The notes below the pieces were generated by a model. It had not been told where the DNA came from, searched no databases, and worked only from the letters and a program-made list of their open reading frames with translations. Below are positions 1 to 9,565 of a stretch of DNA of 64,000 nucleotides, piece by piece. The translations under genes and the position numbers were made by a program. Within the stretch, counting starts at the first letter, position 1. Every line of letters begins with the position of its first letter. Origin of the DNA: Ignavibacteriales bacterium (GTDB lineage Bacteria > Bacteroidota > Ignavibacteria > Ignavibacteriales > Melioribacteraceae); NCBI GenBank assembly GCA_016177735.1, contig JACOUS010000029.1, forward strand, positions 1 through 64,000, read 5' to 3'.

Positions 1-127
1 AACTCTATACAGTTTTCTTATTGCCAATTTTGGAATGGTTGGAAAATCGAATTACAGAAAAATATTTTCTCTTATTGATAGAACTAAATGCTAAATCTCT
101 TCTCTTTGTCCAAAAAAAACGACTTAT

Positions 128-487
128 TCAGTAACGACTATCAAGTTTTTGGAATTGTAATGAATCGATTGCACTTTGTTCCCATGTGAAAGGAGGATTA
201 CCGTTTGTTGGTCTGCCGGCTGGAACATGAACTGTTCTCGTTGTAAGCGGATCGCCGTTGTGCAAATGACTGTTAAAATTTTGTGATGATTCCATATTGT
301 GTATTGCCGCAATGAAATACCACGGAATGTTCAGTTGAGATGAAACTAATTCGTATCTGTTTTTGCCGGCGATTATCCGGTTAACTACTTTTTCTGCTTC
401 ATGAAGTCTTTCATTGCGGATAATGCAAGCGTTGAACAAATTATTGTACTCTGTTTTTAGTGCTTCGGTTAAATTAATTGCGGGCAT
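128..487 (-). pseudogene. Truncated lysozyme-like (peptidoglycan hydrolase) gene
   Basis: The reading frame encodes 119 residues starting at an ATG with an AAGGTGAA Shine-Dalgarno. The central part (WYFIAAIHNMESSQNF, HLHNGDPL, VPAGRP, PFTWEQSAIDSL) is the catalytic-side signature of a bacterial/phage lysozyme-like family whose members are usually about 180 residues or longer; the Glu of NMES is the likely acid. The frame stops at a TGA at 128-130, just after the PFTWEQSA block. Beyond the stop the same frame stays open to about base 5 and contains FSNH at roughly the spacing where relatives carry a similar motif, which suggests decay by a point nonsense mutation rather than a short functional protein. 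No signal peptide is visible. An alternative is a genuine short variant. Family assignment is from recall of motifs; moderate confidence. Confidence 0.5.
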
Positions 488-520
488 AACTTCACCTTGT
501 TAATGTTGTGAAAATTTGTA

Positions 521-541
521 GGTCGAATCGTAGATTCGACC
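521..541. repeat. Intergenic 9-3-9 hairpin
   Basis: Perfect inverted repeat: arm GGTCGAATC, loop GTA, complementary arm. It lies downstream of the convergent prolyl oligopeptidase and upstream of the lysozyme-like fragment. It has the same 9-3-9 geometry as hairpins at 42333, 47048, 47099 and 55095 but a different arm sequence. Confidence 0.75.
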
Positions 542-576
542 CAAAAGAGTTGAGAATGCTGATGAAGATTAATTAT

Positions 577-621
577 GGGCGAAGCTTGCGTCCGTCTGAC
601 AGATGCCGCACAAGCTTCGTC
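577..621. repeat. Intergenic inverted repeat with long loop
   Basis: CGAAGCTTG at 580-588 is exactly complementary to CAAGCTTCG at 611-619, separated by 22 bases that hold a weaker nested palindrome around GTCTGACAGAT. There is no poly-T tract, so a terminator role is not supported. It looks like a dispersed extragenic palindrome. Confidence 0.6.
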
Positions 622-649
622 CTACAAAAATCAAAACAAGTTTTCCTAA

Positions 650-2761
650 TCAATAAATCGGGTTTACGTTCAAGTTATAAAACATGAAAGACCAGAGATC
701 GGTGTAAAGTTCAATTGATTTAGAAGTACTCGTTCCGGCGCCGTGACCGACCTTTGTTTCAATTCTTATAAGAGACGGATTTTTTTTACCGTTCATTTCT
801 TGAAGTGCTGCGGCATATTTAAATGAGTGTGCCGGAAAAACACGGTCATCATGATCGGCTGTTGTTACCATTGTAGCCGGATAATTTATTCCGCTCTTCA
901 AATTGTGAAGCGGCGAATATGCGTACAAATATTTGAACTGATCTGCATTGTCGCTCGAACCAAATTCAGGTACCCACGCCCAGCCGATTGTAAATTTATG
1001 AAAGCGCAGCATATCCATTACGCCGACCATTGGAAATGCAACTTTGAATAATTCCGGTTTTTGATTCATCACCGCGCCAATTAATAAACCACCGTTCGAA
1101 CCACCTTGAATTGCAAGCTTATCCGGTGAAGTATATTTATTGTTGATCAGCCATTCAGCCGCAGAAATAAAATCATCAAAAACATTTTGCTTTTTTTCGA
1201 GCATGCCGGCTTTGTGCCATTCTTCGCCATATTCATTGCCGCCGCGCAGACATGCCATTGCATAAACAGCACCGTTTTCCAAAAGCGGAATTCGTGTAAC
1301 AGAGAATGAAGGCTGCATCGAAATGTTGAATCCTCCGTACGCGTAAAGAAGAGTGGGATTATTTCCATCGAGTTTCAATCCTTTTTTGTGAACAATGAAG
1401 AGAGGAACTTTTGTGCCGCCTTTGCTTGTGTAGAAAATTTGTTTGGTTTCGTAACCGGTCATATCAAATTTTACGCTCGATTTTCTGAACAACTCCGATT
1501 TATTGTTTGCAGCATCGTACTTATAAATTGTGGGTGGATATGTAAATGAAGTGAACGTGTAGAAAGTTTCTGTGTCTTCGTTCTTTCCTGAAAATCCGCC
1601 AACTGTACCGAGTGCCGGAAGTTGAACATCGTGCAGATATTTTCCGGCTTCGTCAAAAATTTTTACAACATTGTTGGCATCTTTCAAATAAACGGCAATC
1701 AATTTACCACCGAGGTGCGAAACATCTTGAAGTACTTCTTTAGATTCGGGAATAATAGTAACCCAGTTTTCGTTTGCCGGGTTTTTTAGATCGATCAAAA
1801 CAAGTTTTTTGTTCGGTGCATCAAGATTTGTGAGCATCAAAAATTTACCGCCGATGTTATCAACTATTGTATATTCGGCATCAAAAACATTGAGTAGTTT
1901 TACAATCGGTCCGTCGCCCGGCAAATCTTTGTACCATATCAAATTATTTGTTGCAGAGCCTTCCCACACATTTATGATCAAATAATTTTGGTCGTCGGTA
2001 ATTCCGGCGCCGAAGCCGTACTTCGGATTTTCTTTATCTTCAATTACAAGTTTATCTTCGGATTGCAGTGTGCCCAGTTTGTGATAATAAAGTTTTTGAA
2101 ATTCGTTCGATTGCTTTAATTCTTCGCCGGCTTTAGGTTCATCGTAACGTGAATAAAAGAAACCGCCTTTGTACCATGCGTTGCCGGTAAACTTTGCCCA
2201 TTTGATGTGATCATCGAAAAGTTTTTTTGATTGGACATCCATTGCAAAAAATTCTTGCCAATCGGAACCGCCGCGTGAAATTCCGTAACTCAAATATTTA
2301 TTGTCTTTGGAAAAATATAATCCGCTCAAACTCACAGAGCCGTCTTCGGATAATTTATTTGGATCGAGCAGAACTTCCGGCGTGCCGTTCAATCCTTTTT
2401 GAATATAAACAACGCTCTGTTCTTGAAGCCCGTCATTCTTATAGAAAATGTAATACTCGCCTTTTTTTGATGGGGCAGAGTATCGTTCGTAATTCCAGAG
2501 TTCAGTTAACCGTTCTTTGATTTTTTCCCGGAAAGGAATTTTAGATAAATAATCATTCGTGATTTTATTTTCTTCTTCGACCCATTTTTTTGTTTCTTCG
2601 GAATTATTGTCTTCGAGCCAGCGGTACGGGTCTGCTACTTTTGTACCTTGGTAATCGTCAACATGGTCGACTTTTTTTGCCGACGGATATTTAATTTCTT
2701 GTGCTGAAATAAAAGTGTAGATGAAGAATAAAAGTAAGAAAGTAGAAGCGTGGAATTTCAT
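650..2761 (-). CDS. Secreted prolyl oligopeptidase (S9A family)
   Basis: A 703-residue serine peptidase that cleaves short peptides on the carboxyl side of proline, predicted to act outside the cytoplasm. Residues 1-20 form a signal peptide ending ISA before QEIKYP. The N-terminal half is a beta-propeller domain beginning with the family block DPYRWLED. The C-terminal alpha/beta-hydrolase carries GGSNGG with Ser555, DHDDRV with Asp638 and Arg640, and GHGAG with His673; the spacing closely matches the pig enzyme (554, 641, 680). The length is normal for S9A. A GGAGGGGG ribosome site sits just upstream of the ATG. The gene is monocistronic, with its 3' end facing two intergenic palindromes. Family identification is very secure; the cellular substrate is unknown. 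Confidence 0.95.
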   Translation of the reverse strand: MKFHASTFLLLFFIYTFISAQEIKYPSAKKVDHVDDYQGTKVADPYRWLEDNNSEETKKWVEEENKITNDYLSKIPFREKIKERLTELWNYERYSAPSKKGEYYIFYKNDGLQEQSVVYIQKGLNGTPEVLLDPNKLSEDGSVSLSGLYFSKDNKYLSYGISRGGSDWQEFFAMDVQSKKLFDDHIKWAKFTGNAWYKGGFFYSRYDEPKAGEELKQSNEFQKLYYHKLGTLQSEDKLVIEDKENPKYGFGAGITDDQNYLIINVWEGSATNNLIWYKDLPGDGPIVKLLNVFDAEYTIVDNIGGKFLMLTNLDAPNKKLVLIDLKNPANENWVTIIPESKEVLQDVSHLGGKLIAVYLKDANNVVKIFDEAGKYLHDVQLPALGTVGGFSGKNEDTETFYTFTSFTYPPTIYKYDAANNKSELFRKSSVKFDMTGYETKQIFYTSKGGTKVPLFIVHKKGLKLDGNNPTLLYAYGGFNISMQPSFSVTRIPLLENGAVYAMACLRGGNEYGEEWHKAGMLEKKQNVFDDFISAAEWLINNKYTSPDKLAIQGGSNGGLLIGAVMNQKPELFKVAFPMVGVMDMLRFHKFTIGWAWVPEFGSSDNADQFKYLYAYSPLHNLKSGINYPATMVTTADHDDRVFPAHSFKYAAALQEMNGKKNPSLIRIETKVGHGAGTSTSKSIELYTDLWSFMFYNLNVNPIY

Positions 2762-3138
2762 TTCCCCCTCCGATTGGTAGTTAATAATTTTGGTCGTTTT
2801 TAAAATAGAACTCGTTCGTTTTAAAACAAAATTTATATTTTTATAAAAATTTTTCGAATGGAGAAATTCCTAAATAAATCAGAGCATATGTTTTATTGCC
2901 TAACATTATTAAGAAAGTCGGAAGTGCTGCGTTAGTAATTAATGTGATTCGAAGAATAATCATAAATCATGTGCTGATGAATGTGCAATTGAGTTGTTTG
3001 TGTAATAAGGCGAGACTGTCTATTTTTCATAAGCAAATTTTAGGACTTGGATAGGAAACGAGCCAAGAAAGTACACACAATGTTCTTTTGATTGGTTCTC
3101 CAGGTTGAATTGAAAAACTAAATTCACTTAGAGGAAAC
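2762..3138. other. Divergent intergenic region, no gene seen
   Basis: This AT-rich stretch separates the divergent prolyl oligopeptidase and glutamate dehydrogenase genes and must hold promoters for both. I see the ribosome sites at each edge (GGAGGGGG and AGAGGAAAC) but no exact TAnnTTTG element, no strong hairpin and no coding signal. Confidence 0.6.
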
Positions 3139-4425
3139 ATGGCTAGTAAAGAATTCAACCCTTTCGAAATGGCACAAGCACAATTCGACAAAGTTGCCGA
3201 AATATTAAACCTTGATCAGGCAACACGAGACCTTTTAAGAAATCCATTACGCGAATATCATTTCAGTATTCCCGTAAAAATGGACGACGGCACTACGAAA
3301 GTATTTAGAGGATTCAGAGTTCAACATAATGATTCACGCGGACCGTGCAAAGGCGGTATCCGCTTCCATCCGCAAGAAACTGTTGATACCGTTAAAGCAC
3401 TTTCAATGTGGATGACATGGAAATGTTCTGTTGTTAATATTCCGCTCGGCGGCGGCAAAGGAGGAGTTATTTGCGATCCGCATCATCTCAGCATGAAAGA
3501 ACAAGAACAAATCTGCCGCGGATGGGTTCGGCAAATGGCAAGAAATGTCGGACCGATAAACGATGTTCCGGCACCGGATGTAATGACAAACTCGCAGCAC
3601 ATGTTGTGGATGCTTGATGAGTACGAAGCAATTCACGGTGCAAAATATCCCGGCTTCATTACCGGCAAGCCGGTTGGAATGGGCGGTTCGCTCGGAAGAA
3701 CTGAAGCTACCGGTTACGGTGTAATTTTCACTGTGCGTGAAGCATTGAAAGAATTGGGCATTCGTCCCGAAGATACAATTGCAGCTGTTCAAGGATTTGG
3801 CAACGTTGCACAGTACGCAATCGAGTTGTATCAGAAACTCGGCGGAAAAGTAATCTGCGTTTCGAGCTGGGATCAAAAAGATCAATGCTCGTACACATTC
3901 CAAAGAAACAGCGGAATTAATCTTGAAGAGTTATTGAAAATTACAGACAAGTTTGGCGGCATCGATAAAACAAAAGCAAAAGAACTTGGCTATGAAGTTC
4001 TTGACGGCGATGCATGGATTGAACAAGACGTAGATATTCTTCTTCCGTGCGCTCTCGAAAATCAAGTTCGCGGAGATAATGTTGAAAAAATTTCGAAGCG
4101 CGTAAAAATTATTGCCGAAGGCGCAAATGGTCCAACAACACCGGAAGCCGATAAAGTAATTCAGGAGAGAGGAATTTTTGTTATACCTGATTTTCTTGCA
4201 AATGCCGGCGGTGTTACGTGCAGTTATTTCGAACAAGTGCAGTCCAATATGAATTATTTCTGGGAACGCGATGAAGTGCTGGGCAAACTCGATGTGAAAA
4301 TGACATCTGCATTCCTTGCTGTAAGTGAACTTGCAAAGAAGAAAAATCTTTACATGAGAGATGCGGCTTATGTTATTTCTGTCAGCCGTGTTGCGCAAGC
4401 TTGTAAAGACAGAGGATGGGTATAA
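3139..4425 (+). CDS. gdhA: Glutamate dehydrogenase
   Basis: Catalyses reversible oxidative deamination of glutamate to 2-oxoglutarate and ammonia with NAD(P), linking nitrogen and carbon metabolism in the cytoplasm. The 428-residue length is that of the short hexameric class. Substrate-binding lysines lie in GPCKGGIRFHP (Lys71) and WKCSVVN (Lys95), and catalytic Lys107 lies in PLGGGKGGV. The Rossmann domain starts around residue 215 with GFGNVA at 219-224, and NAGGVTCSYFE near residue 350 is the conserved C-terminal block. The ATG follows AGAGGAAAC. It stands alone, with a heptamer repeat array and a terminator-like hairpin downstream. Cofactor preference cannot be read with confidence. The symbol is a family name. 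Confidence 0.95.
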   Translation: MASKEFNPFEMAQAQFDKVAEILNLDQATRDLLRNPLREYHFSIPVKMDDGTTKVFRGFRVQHNDSRGPCKGGIRFHPQETVDTVKALSMWMTWKCSVVNIPLGGGKGGVICDPHHLSMKEQEQICRGWVRQMARNVGPINDVPAPDVMTNSQHMLWMLDEYEAIHGAKYPGFITGKPVGMGGSLGRTEATGYGVIFTVREALKELGIRPEDTIAAVQGFGNVAQYAIELYQKLGGKVICVSSWDQKDQCSYTFQRNSGINLEELLKITDKFGGIDKTKAKELGYEVLDGDAWIEQDVDILLPCALENQVRGDNVEKISKRVKIIAEGANGPTTPEADKVIQERGIFVIPDFLANAGGVTCSYFEQVQSNMNYFWERDEVLGKLDVKMTSAFLAVSELAKKKNLYMRDAAYVISVSRVAQACKDRGWV

Positions 4426-4433
4426 AAAATAAG

Positions 4434-4508
4434 TACGAGGTACGAAGAAAGATACGAAGTACGAAGTTGGAAATACTAAGTATGAGGGTAAAAAGACGAA
4501 GTAAGAAC
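4434..4508 (+). repeat. Solo heptamer array (word TACGAAG)
   Basis: From eight bases after the gdhA stop, copies and variants of the 7-base word TACGAAG follow one another, mostly in phase: TACGAGG, TACGAAG, a 5-base slip, TACGAAG twice, then degenerate units such as TACTAAG, TATGAGG and GACGAAG. The same word flanks the S23 gene at 50597-50944. No S23 gene is present here. Confidence 0.8.
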
Positions 4509-4546
4509 AAAATTACCTTTGACAATTGTGATGGTTCTTTTAAATT

Positions 4547-4581
4547 AAACCGGGAATTGGTTTGAAATCAGTTTCCGGTTT
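4547..4581 (+). terminator. Terminator-like hairpin after gdhA
   Basis: AAACCGG at 4547-4553 pairs with CCGGTTT at 4575-4581, followed by CTTTATATA. The loop is long (21 bases) and the T-tract is weak, so this is a tentative terminator for gdhA. Confidence 0.45.
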
Positions 4582-4625
4582 CTTTATATATGGAAAAGAA
4601 ATGAGCAACTTCCTCAAACCGCATT

Positions 4626-6380
4626 ATGCAAATAAAAAATTCTGAGACAGCAAATAATTTCATCCCTCGATTCGACAGAAAATTTTTTCAATCCACGGAA
4701 GATTTTTACTGGATTGGCGAAGGTTCTTTTGGCGGCAAAGCAAGCGGTTTGGCTTTTATTAAACATATCATTAGGGATAAAATTAACCACGAAGAGTTTC
4801 CGAATATTGAAATAAAAATTCCGAGAATGATTGTTCTTCGCACGGAAGTTTTTGATTCGTTCATGGAACGGAATAACCTTTATCAATCTGCACTCAACGA
4901 AACTTCCGATATCAGAATTATAAATGAATTTCTGAATGCCGATCTTCCGGTTGAAATACTCGGTGATTTGTGGACGTTAATTGAAAACATAAATTCGCCG
5001 CTGGCAATCCGCTCATCAAGCATGCTTGAAGACGCAAAGTTCGAGCCGTTTGCCGGAATCTACGCAACCAAAATGATTCCGAATAATCAGCCAAGTATTG
5101 AGATGCGCTATCATAAATTGATTGAAGCGATTAAGTTTATTTATGCATCAACATTTTTCAAAGCATCAAAAGATTATTTCAAAGCTTCGTCTCATAAAAT
5201 TGAAGAAGAGAAAATGGCTGTTATCATTCAGGAAATTGTTGGGCAGAATCACAATTTCAGGTTTTATCCGAATTTTTCCGGCGTAGCCAAATCGTACAAT
5301 TATTATCCGACCGGCAGATCAAAGCCTGAACACGGAGTTGTAAACTTGGCATTGGGGCTCGGCAAAACTATTGTCGATGGTGGAGTAGTGTGGAGTTATT
5401 CGCCGCTCTTTCCAAAATCGCCGCCGCCGTTTGCAGATCCGCAAGCGATGCTCGATCTTACTCAAAAATATTTTTGGGCTGTCGATTTGAATCCGGTTGT
5501 TGAGTTCGATCCAACAAAAGAAACAGAATACATGAAACAGTTTCAGCTGAATAATGCTGAGTATGATAACACTTTAAAATTGGTCGCATCAACGTACGAT
5601 TCTCATTCAAACAAAATTATTATTGGAGTTGGTGCCGACGGAGCGCGTGTTCTAAACTTCTCACCTCTGTTGAGCTTTGATGATTACACCTACAATTTGT
5701 TGATAAAAAAAATATTGAAAGTCTGCGAAGAGGCTTTTAATAATCCGGTTGAAATAGAATTTGCAGTCACAATCGATAAAGAAACAAACAAAATGCATTT
5801 CGGTTTTCTGCAAGTTCGACCGATGGTTGTATCGAATGAAGTAGTTGAAATAAATGAAAACGAAATGAGCGGCGAAGAAATTTTAGTTTCGTCGGACCAC
5901 GTAATGGGAAACGGTTCATTGGATTTTATAACGGATATTGTTTTCGTTAAACCTGAAATGTTCGATAAAAAGAATACGAAACTAATTGCCGGTGAAATCG
6001 ATTTAATAAATAAGAAATTGGTAATTGCACGGAAACCGTATTTATTAATCGGCTTCGGGCGATGGGGTAGCAGCGATCCGTGGCTTGGCATTCCGGTTGA
6101 GTGGGGAGAAATTTCCGGCGCAAAAGTAATTGTCGAATCCACTTTGTTTGAAATTAATGTTGAACTCAGTCAGGGTTCGCACTTTTTCCACAACCTCACG
6201 AGTTTTAACGTTTGTTATTTTTCTATAAATTATGACGGGATGTTTAAAATAGATTGGCAATGGCTGAACGAACAAAACACAGTAACTGAAAAAGATTTTG
6301 TTAAACACATTAGTTTGTCAAAGCCTCTCAAAATAAAAGTTGACGGCAGAACCGGAAGGGGAGTAATCAAAAAATGGTAA
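4626..6380 (+). CDS. PEP/pyruvate-binding domain protein (PPDK N-terminal type)
   Basis: A 584-residue protein built around the ATP-grasp-like nucleotide-binding domain of PEP synthase and pyruvate phosphate dikinase. FGGKASGLAF is at residues 35-44, LAIRSSSMLED around 126-136 (the Arg-Ser-Ser stretch contacts nucleotide phosphate in the family), and FLQVRPM near 395 closes that domain. A conserved tail with GFGRWGSSDPWLG follows. The swivelling phosphohistidine domain and the PEP/pyruvate barrel of complete PPDK are absent, so the classical reaction is not expected. An ATG eight bases into an upstream mini-frame is closed by a stop, leaving ATG 4626 as start; no strong ribosome site. The gene overlaps the next, a paralogue, by 7 bases, implying co-expression. 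Function unknown. Confidence 0.8.
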   Translation: MQIKNSETANNFIPRFDRKFFQSTEDFYWIGEGSFGGKASGLAFIKHIIRDKINHEEFPNIEIKIPRMIVLRTEVFDSFMERNNLYQSALNETSDIRIINEFLNADLPVEILGDLWTLIENINSPLAIRSSSMLEDAKFEPFAGIYATKMIPNNQPSIEMRYHKLIEAIKFIYASTFFKASKDYFKASSHKIEEEKMAVIIQEIVGQNHNFRFYPNFSGVAKSYNYYPTGRSKPEHGVVNLALGLGKTIVDGGVVWSYSPLFPKSPPPFADPQAMLDLTQKYFWAVDLNPVVEFDPTKETEYMKQFQLNNAEYDNTLKLVASTYDSHSNKIIIGVGADGARVLNFSPLLSFDDYTYNLLIKKILKVCEEAFNNPVEIEFAVTIDKETNKMHFGFLQVRPMVVSNEVVEINENEMSGEEILVSSDHVMGNGSLDFITDIVFVKPEMFDKKNTKLIAGEIDLINKKLVIARKPYLLIGFGRWGSSDPWLGIPVEWGEISGAKVIVESTLFEINVELSQGSHFFHNLTSFNVCYFSINYDGMFKIDWQWLNEQNTVTEKDFVKHISLSKPLKIKVDGRTGRGVIKKW

Positions 6381-9300
6381 ACGAAAACAAACCGATTGAT
6401 AATCTTGTATTGGAACTTCAGGAAAGAGCGAAGGAATTAAATTGTCTTTACACAATTGAAGACAATTTAAACCGGTCGGATATTTCTTTGCGGCAAGCAT
6501 TTCACACGGTTATAAATGCAATTCCTCCGGCGTGGCAATTTCCCAATGTCTGCAAAGCAAAATTGGTTTACGGAGATATCGTTTATCAAACAAGTGATTT
6601 TGAAGAAACAAAATGGCAGTTAACTTCCGATATAGTTGTACAGGATAAAAAAGTAGGTGCTATTTCAGTTTTCTATCTGGAAGAAGTGCCGCAAGCGGAT
6701 CTCGGTCCATTTTTAAAAGAAGAAAAGAAATTACTCGATACAATTGCAGAACGTCTCGGGCATTTTATCCTTCATCAAAAACTTAAAAATGTTTTTAACG
6801 AATTGAAGTCCGTACGCGAAACAGTTCAAGGAAAAAATAAAGGCGAGTGGCGGATTGTGCTGGACATGATCAGAAAAACCGATCCGAATCTTTTCATGAG
6901 TTTGATGCGGAAGATGCTTCATCTGCTTTGCTGGAAAGGTGTTGAAGAAGCAGAGATGCTGATGAAACATGCAAGCAGTGCGCGGCGTGGATTTGAAGAA
7001 GAAAGCACTGCCGATGAAAACAAACCGATGAAAGTAAAAAAGATTGTCGATTATGACCATTATGTCGATACAATTCAACAGCTTGCCGATGAAAATCTGC
7101 CCGATGATATTATACTAACGAGGATACAGAAATGGATTCAAGAAGATAAATCGAGTGCACTTATTAAAGTTGTTGAAAGTCAGGACACATCATTAACCGA
7201 TATTGCCGAAGCGATACGAAAATATTATCACATCGCACCGGAGAAATTTGAACTGCCGCCTTCAACTGTAAAAGGTTTGCGCGTTTCACTTCTCCGAAGA
7301 TTTTTTACCGAGGAACTCGATTTCATCAGCATCACAAAAGAATATGTTAAGCTTACTGATTTTTACAAACTAATCGACAAAATGATTTTTCCTCCCGGCA
7401 GTCACGGTAAACTTGGCGGCAAAAGTGCCGGACTGTTTCTCGCTTATCATATTTTGAGCAAAGAAGCCGAGCATAACGAGCTGATTAAAGACATCAAAAT
7501 TCCGAAGACGTGGTATCTAACTTCGGACGGTGTTTTGTATTTCATGCAGCACAACAATCTTGAAGAAGTACTCGAACAAAAATATAAAGAGATTGATGAA
7601 GTACGAATTGAGTATCCGCATGTGGTTCAGCTTTTTAAGAATTCCGAATTTCCGCCCGACATTGTAAAAGGACTTTCCGTAGCACTCGATGACCTCGGAG
7701 AGAATCCGCTTGTTGTCCGCAGTTCAAGCTTGCTCGAAGATCAAATTGGTGCCGCATTTTCCGGCAAGTACAAAAGTTTGTTCCTCGCAAATCAAGGAAC
7801 AAAACAGCAGAGGATGATTGCACTGATGGACGCGATTGCAGAAGTTTATGCATCAACATTTAGCCCCGATCCGATTGAATACCGCGCAGAAAGAGGTCTT
7901 CTCGATTTTCATGAAGAGATGGGTGTGATGATTCAAGAAGTAATCGGGAAAAAAGTCGGTGATTATTTCTTCCCTTCATTTGCCGGTGTCGCATTCAGCA
8001 ATAACGAATTCAGGTGGTCTCCGAGAATTAAAAGGGAAGACGGACTTGTGCGTCTCGTTGCCGGATTGGGAACGCGTGCAGTAGATCGATTGAGCGATGA
8101 TTATCCCGTGCTTGTTTCGCCGGGTCAGCCGAATTTAAAAGTAAATGTTTCGCCCGATGAAATGATCAGATACTCTCCCAAAAAAGTTGATGTGATAAAT
8201 CTGAAAACGAATGAGTTCGAATCAATTTCAATTGAAGAACTTTTCGAACATATCGGTCATGATTATCCCGGCTTCGAATTGGTTTTTTCGGCACTGCAAG
8301 GAACAATGGTTCGACCGGTATCGCGCTTCGAGATTGATGATAAAAATAAAGATTACATAGTTACGTTTGATGGATTAATCTCCAACACAAACTTTCTAAA
8401 AAAGATTGATGCGATTTTGAAAGTTGTGCAGATGCGCATGAAAACTCCGATTGATATAGAATTCGTTTGCGACGGAACTGATTTTTATTTATTGCAATGC
8501 CGCCCGCAAAGTTTTGCAAGCGAATCCGTTGCAGATATGATACCAAAAGATGTTCCCGATGATCGAATTCTTTTCACAGCCGGCAAATATGTTTCAAACG
8601 GAAAAGTGCCGGAACTGACTCACATTGTTTATGTCGATCCGCTGAAGTATGCTGAGATTTCCGATAGAAATAAATTATTGCAAGTGGGAAGAGCTGTGAG
8701 CAAGTTGAATAAGATGCTGCCCAAAAGAAAATTTGTTTTGATGGGACCGGGCAGATGGGGAAGCCGCGGCGATATTAAACTTGGTGTCAGTGTAACATAT
8801 TCGGATATCAACAACACTGCGCTATTGATAGAAATTGCACGGAAGAAAGGAAATTATGTGCCCGATCTTTCTTTCGGAACACACTTCTTCCAAGATTTGG
8901 TTGAAGCAAACATCAGGTATCTGCCGCTTTATCCGGACGACAAAGGCATACATTTTTATGAAGAATTTTTTTCCGGATCGAGAAATATATTTTCAGAACT
9001 TGCGCCCGATTTTGTCTCTTTGGAAGATACGGTAAAAGTAATTGATGTAACCGAATCGACCGGCGGAATGATTTTGAAAGTTTTGATGAACGCCGAACTC
9101 GATGAATCAATTGGAATGTTCGCACAGCCTACGGCGGAAGTGGCTTCTGAAAAAGAGGTCCGCGAAGTTATCGATTACAACAGCGGCGATCATTGGCGTT
9201 GGAGAATGAAGATGGCTGAAAAAATTGCCGGTGAACTTGACGGCAAACGATTCGGTGTAAACGGTTTGTATGTTTTCGGCAGTACGAAAAATGCTGTCTC

Positions 9301-9565
9301 CGGTCCGGGCAGTGATATCGATCTGCTTGTTCACATCGATAACGATAAATGCAATATCAATGAATTGAATATTTGGTTCGAAGGATGGAGTTTGTGTTTG
9401 AGCGAGATTAATTATTTGCGCACCGGCTACAAATCTCAAGGTCTGCTCGATGTTCATTATGTTACCGATGAAGACATGAAAAACAAAACAAGCTACGCCG
9501 CAAAAATTGGTGCAGTTAGCGATGCGGCACGACCGCTGAAATTAAAGAGTAAATTTGTAAGCTAA
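6374..9565 (+). CDS. PEP/pyruvate-binding domain protein with C-terminal nucleotidyltransferase
   Basis: A 1063-residue multidomain protein. Residues 1-150 begin with ELQERAKELNCLYTIEDNL, a start typical of GAF-like sensory modules. A helical linker follows, then a PPDK N-terminal nucleotide-binding domain: GGKSAG near 347, VVRSSSLLED near 446, LLQCRPQS near 705. A block with GPGRWGSRGDIKLG parallels the upstream paralogue. The C-terminus holds VFGSTKN and, near 980, SGPGSDIDLLVHI, the metal-binding Asp-x-Asp pattern of polymerase-beta-type nucleotidyltransferases. No phosphohistidine swivel domain is seen. It overlaps the previous gene by 7 bases and its stop overlaps that of the convergent phosphoesterase by 2-3 bases. 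A regulatory or nucleotide-modifying role is inference only. Confidence 0.8.
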   Translation: MVNENKPIDNLVLELQERAKELNCLYTIEDNLNRSDISLRQAFHTVINAIPPAWQFPNVCKAKLVYGDIVYQTSDFEETKWQLTSDIVVQDKKVGAISVFYLEEVPQADLGPFLKEEKKLLDTIAERLGHFILHQKLKNVFNELKSVRETVQGKNKGEWRIVLDMIRKTDPNLFMSLMRKMLHLLCWKGVEEAEMLMKHASSARRGFEEESTADENKPMKVKKIVDYDHYVDTIQQLADENLPDDIILTRIQKWIQEDKSSALIKVVESQDTSLTDIAEAIRKYYHIAPEKFELPPSTVKGLRVSLLRRFFTEELDFISITKEYVKLTDFYKLIDKMIFPPGSHGKLGGKSAGLFLAYHILSKEAEHNELIKDIKIPKTWYLTSDGVLYFMQHNNLEEVLEQKYKEIDEVRIEYPHVVQLFKNSEFPPDIVKGLSVALDDLGENPLVVRSSSLLEDQIGAAFSGKYKSLFLANQGTKQQRMIALMDAIAEVYASTFSPDPIEYRAERGLLDFHEEMGVMIQEVIGKKVGDYFFPSFAGVAFSNNEFRWSPRIKREDGLVRLVAGLGTRAVDRLSDDYPVLVSPGQPNLKVNVSPDEMIRYSPKKVDVINLKTNEFESISIEELFEHIGHDYPGFELVFSALQGTMVRPVSRFEIDDKNKDYIVTFDGLISNTNFLKKIDAILKVVQMRMKTPIDIEFVCDGTDFYLLQCRPQSFASESVADMIPKDVPDDRILFTAGKYVSNGKVPELTHIVYVDPLKYAEISDRNKLLQVGRAVSKLNKMLPKRKFVLMGPGRWGSRGDIKLGVSVTYSDINNTALLIEIARKKGNYVPDLSFGTHFFQDLVEANIRYLPLYPDDKGIHFYEEFFSGSRNIFSELAPDFVSLEDTVKVIDVTESTGGMILKVLMNAELDESIGMFAQPTAEVASEKEVREVIDYNSGDHWRWRMKMAEKIAGELDGKRFGVNGLYVFGSTKNAVSGPGSDIDLLVHIDNDKCNINELNIWFEGWSLCLSEINYLRTGYKSQGLLDVHYVTDEDMKNKTSYAAKIGAVSDAARPLKLKSKFVS

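Noticed and set aside
3403-3903. Long minus-strand open frame (166 codons) within gdhA
   Set aside because: It is antisense to a well-conserved enzyme, has no ribosome site and its residue composition is that of a codon-bias shadow.
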